A stretch of DNA of 64,000 bases from Notospermus geniculatus. Lineage: Eukaryota > Nemertea > Pilidiophora > Heteronemertea > Lineidae. The notes below the pieces were generated by a model, which did not search any database, was not told where the DNA came from, and saw only the letters and a list, made by a program, of their open reading frames with translations. The DNA lies in contig NMRB01000211.1 of NCBI GenBank assembly GCA_002633025.1, positions 355,654 to 419,653 on the forward strand, in the 5' to 3' direction. The first letter of the stretch is position 1; every line of letters starts with the position of its first letter. The position numbers and the translations under genes were made by a program. Shown here piece after piece: positions 49,660 through 61,834 of this stretch.

Positions 49660-49850
49660 TGGTCAAAATTCAGAATAACTTGACCATTTGCAGCAATAAA
49701 AGTGTGCCCATAATGCTGAAAGGCACAAACCAGACAAAGCCCAAATTATGCTGAAAATGCTGAAAGGCACAAAACAGGTGCCCAAAGCCCAAATTGTGCT
49801 GAAAAGCAAAAAAGGTGCCCAAAATATGCTAAAGACATGAAAGAGGATTC
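49660..49850. repeat. Degenerate GGTGCCCAAA/GCTGAAA repeat
   Basis: Irregular repetition of TGCTGAAARGCACAAA and GTGCCCAAA words. Confidence 0.5.
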
Positions 49851-50569
49851 ACAGTGTACATGTAATCAAGGCCTTTGTGACCCGCTTTAGACAGAAAAAG
49901 TACCGGGTAGGCACTTGTCGCAACCGAGAAAAGGGTAAAATGGCCTACAGCAGCAAATACCTATGTCTCAGTAGTTTGAAAATACATACATTATAGTAGT
50001 GGACATCAGTGTTTATAGTTGAGTGAACTGATGACCAATGATGATAAAACTTGCGACAAGCCCCTGCTTTTGCTAGAGCAGGTCACATTGATATGCATGT
50101 CATTGCTGAAGTGGCTGATTGTGAATTATCGTCTGGCATGTCTGGCTGGTCTGCAGGTCCATACACGGCTGATAAAATGGGAATTGGAACAGAGGCTGCT
50201 ATGCTCTAATCAAAATTGGACATGACATACATACAAACATGTGCGATGTATGACGATGAACAACACCTGCTGCCGGTATCAGTTGTACAGATGTATCATG
50301 ATCTAGAGCAGAATTTGATAGGATTGATATTAATAATTGATGACATAATGGTGAGAAGAATTGGGGACCATCTCAGCTATGATTTGGTTGGTTATAAAAG
50401 GGGACCTTCCAAAGAATTCGCAGTGCTGTGATTTCAACCCATTTTGCTACCATAGACCACGGAAGGCTGTATTCCAGTCCATATGACGTCGTGATGCTAC
50501 CATGTTGTCATGTTTATGATGCATAGCATCATGTACTAAAATGCATTTTAGATACCGGACAGTGGAACC

Positions 50570-51057
50570 TCTCTTAGCAGACACCTCTGCCAGGAGGACA
50601 CCTCTCTAACAAGGACACCAAAGTTCAGTCCCAAACTGGTCCTTTCTATTCATTCTGAGCTCTGTAATAAGGGCAGAGGATTGGCACATTTTACATTCAA
50701 AATCAACAACTCTGGGGAGTATTCTTTATGCAGTGCATAAAACATGCTTCAAACTCTTCTCTCACAGCAACTAACTCTAACTTTGTTTTTGTATACATAC
50801 TTCGTGCATGTTCGTCAAACATGCACTTAAATCAACTTTATTTATGCGCCAAAAAGGTATAGATGATGCATCATGCATAAAACATGCATCATAAGGATGC
50901 ATGGATTATGCACAGGTCTCAAGAAAGATGCATGTTTGGGGTATGTTTGATGCATGTTTTATGTAGTGCCCCTTGGAGATGCATATGCCTCTTTTTGGTA
51001 AGAACAGTTAAGGACACAAAACCAGTCCTGATGGTGTCCTTTAGAGAGGTTCCACTA
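50570..51057. mobile_element. GTGGAACCTCTC family, copy 2, with ATGCAT-rich insert
   Basis: CAGTGGAACCTCTCTTAGCA at the left and AGAGAGGTTCCACTATA at the right. The centre (about 50740-50960) is an imperfect palindrome rich in CATGCATAAAACATGC. Confidence 0.7.
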
Positions 51058-51075
51058 TACGTTCCCCTTCGAATA

Positions 51076-51251
51076 TTAAAGGACCACGATATGCGATCTT
51101 AATAGCAACACAAACTACAAAATCCACTGCAAAATGTAGGCCTACGTATAGTAAATTGGTCAATTTGCCGACAGCGTAGTTAGTCCCTTGTTGGAGAGTG
51201 GCGCGGTGGCACCGGCTGTCGAGAAAAAGTGGCAATACCGTAATCCTTTAA
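51076..51251. mobile_element. TTAA-bounded MITE, family B
   Basis: TTAAAGGACCACGATATGCG to the complement of TTAAAGGATTACGGTATTGC. Internal CACCGGCTGTCGAGAAAAAG matches the other copies. Confidence 0.75.
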
Positions 51252-51432
51252 ATCGGCAGCTGATGCTTTAGAAAATTTGATATAGCTGGGGTAACAATGA
51301 TTGAGGTGGCCCCCATACCCATTTGACTATCACAGTAGGTAGGCCTACATCCAGCGAAAATGCTCCGATACATGTAGTTTTCGAGTCATGTCCTGCAGGT
51401 AGCACCGAATTGAAGAAGGCAACCCTCACCGT

Positions 51433-51735
51433 AGATCAGTGGTGTTTTCAGTGCTAATCAGTGGCAAATCAGTGTTACACCACACAACACCATTCAGTTC
51501 TCTATTGGTGGTAATTGGTTCCACATCAGTGTTGTATCAGTTCTAAATCAGTGGTGAATCAGTGCTTCCAGAATATGCAAATGAGTAATTCAGTTCTAAA
51601 TCAGTGTGGGTTTGGTGTCAAATCAGTGTCAGTTTCAGTTCTAAATCAGTGTTCTTTTTGGTGGTAATNAGTAAACAGTCACATTAGTACATGTAACAAC
51701 CTCCCTGGTCAGACCCAGTGTTGAGTTTCAGTGTA
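51433..51735. repeat. ATCAGTG word cluster around contig join at 51669
   Basis: More than ten copies of (T)CAGTG, many as CAGTTCTAAATCAGTG, at irregular spacing across the N at 51669. Confidence 0.7.
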
Positions 51736-51881
51736 AGTATTATGTACTGAAATATAACATGTACCTCGATACATATGTAACACTCAGAATTTCAGTGGTA
51801 TTCTGTGTCAGGTGTTACGCCTGGTGTTCATGCAGGCCAACGTAGGCTGACTTGTACCAGATCATAAGGCATGTAAAGGAC

Positions 51882-51960
51882 CCTGATAACCTAGTGGTCA
51901 TCATGTCCATTAGCAGGCAGCTGGTCCTGGGTTCGAATCCAGACCATATGGGACCATCCC
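51882..51960 (+). mobile_element. tRNA-derived SINE-like element
   Basis: A-box-like TAACCTAGTGGTC and B-box GGGTTCGAATCC with tRNA-like spacing. It continues into a non-tRNA tail. Confidence 0.5.
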
Positions 51961-54590
51961 TAGTTAATTACCCACCATTTCTACTGGATTGATTGCAATT
52001 ATGTTATGATATTTGATAAACAACCTGACTTTCACCTGATGTGCTGAAATCAATACTACCAGGACCCAAACTGTGCTTTGGTAGATAACAATAGCTTTGT
52101 AATAAATCTGTCCCAGGTATACCAGGCACTTATTTTTTAAAAACAAATTTTTAACCAAGGCTCAGTGACATTATTGGTTTCATATTTGTTACACTGAAGT
52201 ATAAACAGTGGCAGATTCAGAGAGAGCAAGGGAGCCCAATTGCAAGGTGTTAATTTCCTTTTTGGAATGGCTTTTGGGAGGTTTTTGGCATACATGTAGG
52301 CCTACATAAAAGACATGCAAGAGAAAATGCTTATAGTCCATCAACTTATTTTTCCTCCCTTTCTATCCCAATCATCAACAATCATGCAGATGATTTCTGT
52401 GCCTTGATCAATATTGTTCATGCATATTCCAGCAGCCCAAAGGTTCTAGGATACTAGGTGTACCGTACCTGGATACCAGGGGTAGCCGCACAGGAACTCC
52501 GCTAGTGCTTCGACAGCTTATCGGTGTTAAAAATGCATGGAAAAATGTACAGCACTATCGGCAGATGGGCTCCGCTAGCACTAGCGGAGTTTCTATGCGG
52601 CCACCCCAGGTATACTAAATGTTCAGCTTTAAAAACAATTGTCGGAAATGATCTAATTAAAGGACCACGGTATTGCCACTTTTTCTCAACAGCCGGCGCC
52701 ACTCTCCAACCCAGGGACTAACTACGTTGTTGGCGAATTGACCCGATTAACTACGTACATTTTGTAATGCATTTTTGTAGTTCGTCTTACTGCCGCTTGT
52801 TGGCTCCCTCTACGTCCGCAGTCAAATAACCTCGATGATATTATAAAGTCGTTAGTGCCAAGCCGCTGGCAAATTGTATATGCAAAATATTTCGTACTGG
52901 GCACCAGAGTTATTCAGTTCTGACCTCCTAAGGTCGTAGAGGTCGAAGTTCACACTAGTACATTACAAACCTTTTCAGCATACTCGTTTTGAACTGGAAC
53001 TTTTTAACTTTGTGTGTGTTGTATGTCATAGATGCCCATTACATGCAGGCCAGATTCCTGCCCAATTTAATTGCAAATATGGTCACCAGGTGGTCATATT
53101 GGAATATCTTCCTTGTCTGATTACTTACATTTGTAATGCAAGGTATGTCGTAACTTGATAATACAGAGGTTAGTCAATGCATTTACATGGAATTTTGGCA
53201 TGTTTAGACTTCAAATTGGCATGTTTGGGGTTCAGATATGGTTGCCGATGAATACCACCACCATGCTGAACTTGAGCCAAGCAGGCAATGTGCCACTGGC
53301 ACTATTTTTGTTTCATGTTGTTATTCCAAAATATCAAATTTGAGATATCAACATCAGTATGATATTGAATGTTAGAAATGATAAGCTACATTGGCTGAAT
53401 CCAAGAACCTAAAGATTGGGATCGGATTTGTTTCCACTGCTTCAGCATGTGCTGTGCCAAACTCAAATAGGCCTAAGCTGACAGGGTCCATAAACCTAGC
53501 AGTACGACTTGATTCACACTCCGACCCCCCTGGGGACGCCCATGACTCCGGTTATGTCATTTGGTGCCTGGGGAGTGGGGGCCGGGATCACTCAGTGTGG
53601 TCAGGGGGTCCGCATCCGCGTTCCCGATTTCTCCGGGAAAGGGGTACTTTTTGCCAATCAATCTCCGGCCCGGAGAATTGAAAAAGGGGGTTGTTTTTAC
53701 TGTTGAGCCGGAGAAAAGGGGTATATTTTTTAACCTTTAGCCGGAGAAATTGAAAACAGCTGACGAAACCCGGGGACAAAACATTATGCAAAAAAGCGAA
53801 TGCTGGTAAGCAACGAAGTCGGCATGGATTGATTTTGCGTCGCGCCCAAGCCCGCGAAAGCCCAAGATAGGGGGTAGGCTATCCTGTCTGATACCCCTGC
53901 TTTAGGGGGGTCAGAGGGAGGAAAAGCCCGTGAAAAGGAGGTAAAAAATTTGGCTCGTCCAGAGATACATGTAGGGGTACATGTATGTTTTCAGAATGAG
54001 GGAACAAGCAAGTGTCCCTTAATTTATTGAGTGGGGGGGGACGTTGATGTTATCAATGCAGCGGGGACACCTTGTATGCTCTCAACTACTTTAAACCAGA
54101 AATGCTTTTTTTAAAATGGTCAGCGCGGCCCCCAAGGGGGGTATCGAAACCCCCCTCCGGAATACCCCTGGATCCGCCCCTGTATTGGGAGCAAAGCACC
54201 TCAATACGTAGGTCAATATGTAAGTAGTTGCCTAAATACCAGCTAGTCCTGAATTCATGGTCACATCAGTTGAAAATCAACATTTTATGGATTATTCTTT
54301 TCAAGCATGTTGACAGTGCATCATCTGTACAGAACATCTGCTATCCATGTTATGCCGAGGAAATGCTCCTCGCTCAAGCCACTGCAGTCTAATCTACTAA
54401 CGAAGCAGGTTGCCTCCACTGTTTGTGCATGTCGTGTATGGTTATGATAGAATCTGCTGGAAAACCTGTCAATGGGTCATATTATATTGATTAGTAAATG
54501 CAGGCATTATGCTGAATGGCCTGTACTCGGTGACAAGTTGATGGGAAAGCGTGGACTGCATTATTTGGTCTTGTGTCCGTGGGATGAGCA
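51961..54590. other. Repeat-derived stretch without genes
   Basis: No coding exon recognised. It includes a G-rich block at 53500-54185 that ends with a hAT-like CTGGATCCGCCCCTG end, left boundary not found. Confidence 0.4.
52657..52900. mobile_element. TTAA MITE, family B, right end unclear
   Basis: Left end TTAAAGGACCACGGTATTGC followed by CTCAACAGCCGGCGCCACTC. I could not find the right TTAA end with confidence. Confidence 0.55.
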
Positions 54591-54633
54591 GTGCATGGGT
54601 GGGTGCTGCATGCATTCACCTTGTTACCGTATC

Positions 54634-54968
54634 CAGGGTTCTCCACAGGGTTTGAAACAGACCGGGTGCTGATGTCACACTGTTACTGATATCGGAAGCC
54701 ACTGCTGCACGCGTGTCCACAGCTGGGGGTCTGGAGGCCTCGCCCAGAAAAATTCGAAATCTAGAAGCCCTCGATTTCCCAGCATTTCGGAATGCAAATC
54801 TAGCTCCTGTCGGTGCTTGCAAAACCTCAGTGTTAATAAAAGTGAATAATTTTGACCGGGCGGCAATTTTTTGGACTGGGCGGTGGATTTTTAGACCGGG
54901 CGCTAAGATCAATCCTGCGTTTTAGAACGGGCACCGCACCCGTTCTGTTACACTAGTGGAGAACCCTG
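54634..54968. mobile_element. CAGGGTTCTCCAC MITE, copy 1
   Basis: Inverted ends CAGGGTTCTCCAC and GTGGAGAACCCTG, with an internal hairpin GAACGGGC...GCACCCGTTC near the right end and repeated GACCGGGCGG words. Confidence 0.85.
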
Positions 54969-55602
54969 CATCCTCAGTTCATTTCAACCACTGAAAACAC
55001 AGGCTTGCTGACCCAAGCTTTCTGATGACCTCATTTGTAGTTTCAACCTCCAAACCAGGGACCTTATTCATGTAAGGCTTTGCAACTCTGCAAGCATGTC
55101 ATGTGCCATAGGAAGTTATAGGGGGGACCTACATGTCATATGTGTAAGCTTACACTACAAACAAAGTCCAGACTCCTCCTGTTTACACTACAAAAAAGGC
55201 GGGCGTAGGTAAGCCCGGGTCTACAAAGGCCGGACTTCGTAAGCCCGGATGTGATGAGTGGGTCTAACTCCGGACTTGGCCCAGCCGGACGTCTACATGT
55301 TATGACATGTATCATGTCGCAAAATACCCCGGCTGGTACGTAATTATCCAGATTGAACTCGCAATAGACCAAATGACGCCTTCCATTTTGGTAATCATGA
55401 TAATTTTCCTCATGCACATATTGCATTTCATCATAAGTATGCAAGAGAAAGGATTATCTAGCAAGCACATGTTGTCAGGATAGTTCCCAGGCCTTCATTA
55501 CAAACCATTTGGTTTCCAACATTGCCCTTGGCACAGATGTTGAATCTGTCTTCCCAACCTGTGTTCATTAATGATGCAACAGATTGAGAGCAGTCAACTG
55601 GC

Positions 55603-55992
55603 TAAACTCCCCATGCAGTTGTGAGTCGCGCCCCCTTCGGTTTACCCCCTCTCCACAACTGCTTTATTTCGTAGAAGTCGCTGTATTTGGTCAACAGATG
55701 GCGTCAGGGACTGGCGCGAGTTTTATCCCATCAGCACGCTGCTTACAGAACTCATTGGCCTGTTGGCAACGGATGTTCTTATGCTACCATAGCTACTAGA
55801 TCACACAATCCGCTCAGCCAATGAAAAAGTGTCGCAGGCCAGCTTGGTTACAGGTTGCTCGGTGCTAGCTCATTGGTCGACTCTCTCAGCGCCATCTGTT
55901 GACCAAACGCGGTGAATTTTATGAAGTGAAGCAGCTGTAGAGAGCGAGTAAGCCAAGGGGGTGCGGCGGTACACAACTGCGTAGGGAGTTTA
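55603..55992. mobile_element. 390-bp foldback MITE with 9-bp target duplication
   Basis: Ends TAAACTCCC plus CGCAGTTGTG-type arms on both sides. Direct repeat TCAACTGGC at 55594-55602 and 55993-56001. The arms also share CAACAGATGGCG/CGCCATCTGTTG. Confidence 0.85.
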
Positions 55993-56095
55993 TCAACTGG
56001 CAAGAGATGTTGCCAAACAAGGAACTTGGCGAAGAATCGTATTTGAAGAGCACTTTGTTGAAGAAGTGTGGTCCTTTCCTGACATGCCTTAATAA

Positions 56096-56221
56096 ACATC
56101 CTGCGAAAGTCGGCCATGACAGCTCAGGCCAGAAGAGCCAACTGTACAATGCACTAGGCCCCCTAGGCCGAGGTTAATATTTACCCCTTCTGAGCTGTCA
56201 TGGCCGACTTTCGCAGGATGT
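56096..56221. mobile_element. 126-bp foldback insertion, about 32-bp arms
   Basis: ACATCCTGCGAAAGTCGGCC and the complement of GGCCGACTTTCGCAGGATGT. Absent at the matching place in unit 2 (about 59480), which gives an empty site. Confidence 0.85.
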
Positions 56222-56859
56222 CTATTTCTTCATCTTTTTTCCTGTTCCTGTGCTTGCCTCCACTCACCTCTTCCTTTGCTAGGCCTGCGAGGTTTGCTGG
56301 GCAACTTACCTTGCTCAGACAGGCAAGGGGTGGTGTACATTGTATGCGTGTAAGCTACAGAACATAAAATAGAAACAAGCATGCAGAAGTTGAATATCCA
56401 GGTAGCTGTAGTGTATCTTAATCATCTCCACTTACACTGCAGGAATATCATCAGCCAAGCTGATGTGAAAGGGATCAGGTATCATACTATCATATATGGA
56501 AAAGGAACCAGACATACGTTCTGACTTACATTTTGCTCATTTCATTCACTACCCCTAGGGTTACAAAGAGCATGAAATGATAACAGGTGTCAATGGTGAA
56601 AGACATCTTTCAAGTTCCTACCAGACTCGAGCACGGACCCTCGCATAAGGCAGCAATCGCCAGCACTCAGGGGCAGCAAACCTCCTAGGCCAAATCCCCA
56701 TCGATCTCCAGAAAAGACTGGTTCAATGACCCATGTTAAATGAGGCGTCCCTCAGCACCCTGCGAGTAGGCCTACTATCCACTCTCTGAACCCATAGTTT
56801 CATGTTATACAAGGGGTCACACATAAAGGAGATACAGTTAAAGGGCATGAAATACAAAC

Positions 56860-56985
56860 CCTCGCTATAACGTACCTCGTTATTACGTACTCCCGGATAT
56901 AACGTACGTTTCGGCCGTTTCGATCATTTCGGCCGTTTCGATCATTTCGGCCATTTCGATCATTTCGGCCATTTCATTTCGGGTT
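56860..56985. repeat. CTCGCTATAACGTAC remnant and TTTCGGCC tandem
   Basis: CCTCGCTATAACGTACCTCG followed by four to five (TTTCGGCCRTTTCGATCA)n units. Confidence 0.7.
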
Positions 56986-57040
56986 TTATAAGTAGCCGTG
57001 CATGGGTGGGTGCTGCATGCATTCACCTTGTTACCGTATC

Positions 57041-57384
57041 CAGGGTTCTCCACAGGGTTTGAAACAGACCGGGTGCTGGTGATGTCACACTGTTACTGAT
57101 AGGCCTATCGGAAGCCACTGCTGCACGCGTGTCCACAGCTGGGGGTCTGGAGGCCTCGCCCAGAAAAATTCGAAATCTAGAAGCCCTCGATTTCCCAGCA
57201 TTTCGGAATGCAAATCTAGCTCCTGTCGGTGCTTGCAAAACCTCAGTGTTATTTAAAGTGAATAATTTTGACCGGACGGCAATTTTTTTGACTGGGCGGC
57301 AGATTTTTAGACCGGGCGCTGAGATCAATCCTGCGTTTTAGAACGGGCGCCGCACCCGTTCTGTTACACTAGTGGAGAACCCTG
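57041..57384. mobile_element. CAGGGTTCTCCAC MITE, copy 2
   Basis: Copy of 54634-54968 carried by the tandem duplication. Confidence 0.85.
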
Positions 57385-58721
57385 CATCCTCAGTTCATTT
57401 CAACCACTGAAAACAGGCTTGCTGACCCAAGCTTTCTGATGACCTCATTTGTAGTTTCAACCTCCACACCAGGGACCTTAATTCATGAAGGCTTTGCAAC
57501 TCTGCAAGCACGTCCTGTGGCATAGGCAGAGTCATACATGTCATATCTATAAGCTGTATACTTATGCCACAAACAAAGTCTAGACTTCTCCTGTTTACAC
57601 TACAAAAAAGGCGGGTGTAGGTAAAGCCCGGGTCTACGAAGGCTGGACTTCCTAAGCCTGGATGTGATGAGTGGATCTAAGTCCGGACTTGGCCCGGACT
57701 TCTACTGCAGGTGTAAGCGCAATTATCTTAGTTCTAGACCCGGCGACAGATGGCGCTGCAATAATTACATGTGTTGTACATTGAGTGACCCGCGGATGTG
57801 ACCTACTGCAATCGCTGGGTTTCGTACGGTACCAATTGGATAATGTAGTGTCAGCGCTCTGTTGGAGAAACCCGGACTTCTTCTGAGTCCGGACCAAAAG
57901 GAACTGGGACTTCTTGTTCAGGTGTAACTACGGCTATATAATATTATAAGCAGGTGACAAAGATACAACTGGTTCTGCTGGTGGCTGAGTACCGTATAGT
58001 TACTTATGAATACCAGAATCTGTTCAAAATCAATGTCACAAATCTAAAATTGACTTCATTAATTTCACAAAGATATCACTTCAGAAATATTTTTCAGGAA
58101 TATAAAAAATGTCAGAAACATATTTGACTATTTTATGGAAAGCACATGACCTGTGTCATCACATAGTTTTGCATACAAGGTTCAGGGCTATCATGTCATT
58201 TTATACATCGCAAAATACACCGGCTGGTACGTACTGATTCAGATCGAACTCGCAATAGACCAAATGCCGCCTTCCATTTTGGTAATCATGATAATTTTCC
58301 TCATGCACACATTGCATTTCATTATAGTTGGCAAGAGAAAGGATTATCTAGCAAGCACATGTTGTCAGGATAGTTCCCAGGCCTTCATTACAAACTGTTT
58401 GGTTTCCAACATTGCCCTTGGCACAGATGTTGAATCTGTCTTCCCAACCTGTGTTCATTAATGATGCAACAGATTGAGGGCATATAGTCAACATATCTTT
58501 CTTAGCTACGACTAGAGATCACCACAATGACTAGGGAATATGACTACACAGGGTTTCGGCCAGAGGGGGAAGGAGGCAGGAGCCCCTTTCATGACCTAAA
58601 GGGCCCCTTATTATTACAGAGCAGTGTCTTTAAATTGCCCTTATGTTCATTCAAGAGATACAACAGTCGAACATAAATCTGTACACTTCTGTACACTTCT
58701 CCAACATGTTACACCAGATTA

Positions 58722-59174
58722 GGCCAGACTTTTTTTATACCTTGTTTAGCGAACCCGCCGACGTCCAAAATTCCAAAAACAAAATAAAAAAAATATTTAT
58801 TTTTGACCATTTAGCGAACCCGCCGACGTTCAAAATTGCTCAAAACAGAAAAAAATAAAATTTTATCTTTTATTTTTATTCCGACCGCCGCCCTTCCCGC
58901 CTGAGTAGTCTAATCAGCTCACGGCACCTAACATCATGAACAGAGCCACAGACCAATCACAATCGTTGTCTTATGAATAGTCTGTCGTGGTTAGAACAAT
59001 GAATATTTATTTTGAAATAAAATTTTATTTTTATTTCTTCCTCCGCTCTGCTTGTTTTACAGAATGCTTTTGTGAAGGGAGAAAATAAATTTTTATTTTT
59101 ATTTTTTTTCCGACCACCTCTACAAATCTCTGGAAATTGAAGTGCGCTAAACAAGGTATAAAAAAAGTCTGGCC
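58722..59174. mobile_element. PIF/Harbinger-like MITE, TTA target duplication
   Basis: Ends GGCCAGACTTTTTTTATACC in inverted orientation, flanked by TTA at 58719-58721 and 59175-59177. A 3-bp TWA duplication with GGCCAG ends is typical of PIF/Harbinger. The interior is AT-rich. Confidence 0.82.
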
Positions 59175-59177
59175 TTA

Positions 59178-59310
59178 ACATTGAAAACATGCAACACTCA
59201 GAGATGTTACACCAGAATTAACTTTGAAAACATGCAACACTCAGAGATGTTACACCAGAATTAACATTGAAAACATGCAACACTCTGAGATATTACACCA
59301 GAATTAACAT
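59178..59310 (+). repeat. Three-unit tandem repeat, about 44 bp
   Basis: ACATTGAAAACATGCAACAC, TCAGAGATGTTACACCAGAATTA repeated three times; the Harbinger-like element landed in one such unit. Confidence 0.85.
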
Positions 59311-60293
59311 TGTGCCCCCCCCCCCTAAATATTTTTTTTCTGGCGGAAACCCTGATTACAACAACGTCTTCATTTTGTAACGTCTTTATTTGCAGTTATA
59401 ACCAGCCATACGTAATTGTCAAAGAATCGCATTTGAAAAGCACTTTGTTGAAGAAGTGGTCCTTTCCTGACATGCCTTTAAATAATTTCTTCATCTTTTT
59501 TCCTGTTCCTGTGCTTGCCTCCACTGATCTCTTCCTTTGCTACATGTAGGCCTGCGAGGTTTGCTAGGCAACTTACCTTGCTCAGACAGGCAAGGGGTGG
59601 TGTACATTGTATGCATGTAAGCTACAGAACATAAAATAGAAACAAGCATGCAGAAGTTGAATATCCAGGTAGCTGTAGTGTATCTTAATCATCTCGACTT
59701 ACACTGCAGGAATATCATCAGCCAAGCTGATGTGAAAGGGATCAGGTATCATACTATCATATATGGAAAAGGAACAGACATACGTTCCGACTTACATTTT
59801 GCTCATTTCATTCACTACCCCTAGGGTTACAAAGAGCATGAAATAATAACAGGTGTCAAAGGTGAAAGACATCTTGCAAGTTCCCACCAGACTCAACCCA
59901 CAGACCCTTGCATAAGGCAGCAATCGCCAGCACTGAGGGGCAGCACGCCTTAACACGTTCATGGCTGGGGACGTAGTACTACATTTTAGTGGTTGCTTTG
60001 GTTCTTGCCAGGGGCGTATATGTACGTCTTTAGGCAATTTTAGGTCATGATTTAGGCCAGACCCAAAAATATGTCTGTTTGCTGTAACCCGACCGACCCT
60101 ACATAAATGGTACCGACCCAAAACTTTTTATAGGGGTAATAGCCAATGTGTTTTTTTAATGGCCCAAAGGACCCGATTTGCCGACCAGCAATGACGAAGT
60201 ATGCCGACCTAAAGTATTTTACACTTCAAAACTGAATGCCAGTGTGTCATAAACCCTGAAAGACATTGTTTTTTAAACACTAGTATATTTTTA

Positions 60294-60760
60294 GCTCACT
60301 GGGGTGAGCTATTACGATGGTGCAGCGTCCGTCGTCCGTCGTCGTCCGTCGTCGTCGTCGTCCGTCGTCGTCGTCCACACGCTGTCGTGCCTCAGACACA
60401 AAGTGATCCGTCAGAGTCAGCGTGCGCCTGTTCTGTGCCATCGCAAGGTCGACCTGACATCCGCATTACAAGTACGTCAAATTTCGGCCTGATTAAACTT
60501 CCAATATGGCCGCCAGGTGGCGTAACCTGAAAATCATCAAATGTGCTATAACTCAGGAATGACTTGACCCAGAGCGCTCAAATGTGCTATGTGGCTCCCT
60601 CTGGATGACCTTTATGTGCATGTGAAGTTTTGGCCCGATCGGACATCCAATATGGCCGCCAGGCGGGATAACCCAACAATCATTGAAGTCCTGCAACTTG
60701 GGAATGACTTGACCCAGATTGCTCATAACTGACATACCTCTCTCTGTCATTACACTGTAT
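60294..60760 (+). repeat. GAGCTATTACGATGGTGCAGCG repeat with (GTC)n
   Basis: TAGCTCACTGGGGTGAGCTA palindromic start, then a (GTCGTCC)n tract (about 60328-60377), then AATATGGCCGCCAGG words. A related start occurs at 61359-61400. Confidence 0.65.
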
Positions 60761-60952
60761 GTCCAAACGAGTGAGCACATGCATGGTCCATGGACCATTT
60801 CATTTGTGATATTCGTGAAGCAGTCGCGGCGATCGCCGTAAGACCTGCAAAAACTGGTACCGCCGTCAAATAGTCTGCATGCGACGGTCGGCATACATGC
60901 ACCATGGTCCCTGTGCATGTTCGCCATTCAAAATGGACACGCCAAAAGGCTT

Positions 60953-61032
60953 CCTCGCTATAACGTACACCTCGCTATAACGTACATTTTGCGTGGATCC
61001 CGACATGTACGTTATAGCGAGGGTTTACTGTA
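60953..61032. mobile_element. pogo-like terminal repeats, CTCGCTATAACGTAC palindrome
   Basis: CCTCGCTATAACGTAC at the left and GTACGTTATAGCGAGGGTTT + ACTGTA at the right, the end style of Tigger/pogo elements. Confidence 0.65.
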
Positions 61033-61429
61033 ATAATAAAGGTTATATGTATAAATCCGTCAGTCTCTCCAAGGAGTCAATACTTGCTATGGCCTGTCAG
61101 GCCTTTAGGCTGGTAATTTAATGGTACGGTACTTAAATTCCAACTAACCTTCCAATCCACCTGCCAAACAAGCCTGCACAATCTTGCTGGCACAGCACCT
61201 TTCATGTGCCCTAGGTGCATGCTTTACAATGACCATCATCACGTTTGGATTCAGATTGATCAAAAGATACGTTATAAAAGGGGAAGAAAAATCACGGAAT
61301 AAAAAATATGACAACTTTTGAACTTTGAATGTTGACGAAAACCAGGCAATTCTCTCTTTAGCTCACCTGTGCTGAGCTCTTACAATGGTGCAGCTTCTGT
61401 CATTAAAAAAGGAAGTTAAGTTTTGGGTT

Positions 61430-61640
61430 ATAGTCTGATATCAACAATGGTAGAGGTGTCATCCGACTTAACACTTTAACCCCAGTCTATCCTGAAACCT
61501 TTCAGTAGAATTCAGATGAGCTGCTCATTCAGCGCTACAATCTGAGCATTTCCGTCCGGTACCCATTTATACACCTGGGCGGAAAGAGGCCAGTGAGGCA
61601 AAGAGACTTGCCCGAAGTCTTACACCCAGTGGGATTCGCG
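61430..61640 (-). mobile_element. SINE-tail-like repeat, minus orientation
   Basis: Reverse complement relative of 63773-64000: GAATCCCACTGGG, TCTCTTTGCCTC, ACCCAGGTGTA-type words, GAAAGGTTTCAGGA. About 80-85% similar. Confidence 0.75.
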
Positions 61641-61647
61641 CGGGCGT

Positions 61648-61834
61648 CACACACCGTCATGGAAGGCATGTAGTGAAGACGTAACGTCATTCGCCCGTGG
61701 TGTGCGTACGTCACACAGAAGTGATGCGTGACACACCCGTACCATACGCAATGAACTGAAGCGAACATGTACCTTCCGCATGACGTACGCGGAAGGTACG
61801 GTATGCGGTAGGTCAAAACTGTGCTACAGTACTG
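61648..61834. mobile_element. GTTGCACAA foldback family, copy D, partial
   Basis: Contains AGTGAAGACGTAACGTCATT, CGCCCGTGGTGTGCG and a degenerate end GTGCTACAGTACTG. Confidence 0.65.

Larger units (their letters stand above)
54591..56678. repeat. Tandem large duplication, unit 1
   Basis: Shares three long blocks in the same order with 56998-59946. Unit 1 alone carries the foldback elements at 55603-55992 and 56096-56221. Confidence 0.88.
58549..59354. mobile_element. hAT-like element (CAGGGTTTC ends) with nested insertion
   Basis: CAGGGTTTCGGCCAGA and the complement of TCTGGCGGAAACCCTG. Present only in duplication unit 2. Contains the element at 58722-59174. Confidence 0.7.
56998..59946. 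repeat. Tandem large duplication, unit 2
   Basis: Second unit, same orientation, about 320 bp after unit 1. It carries a private insertion at 58549-59354 and about 500 bp (57690-58190) not present in unit 1. Confidence 0.88.

Noticed and set aside
51882-51960. Possible functional tRNA gene
   Set aside because: B-box and part of the A-box are present, but acceptor-stem pairing and the anticodon arm are not convincing; SINE origin is more likely.
54120-54182. Complete hAT-like element ending CTGGATCCGCCCCTG
   Set aside because: No matching left terminus was found upstream, so only the right end is credible.
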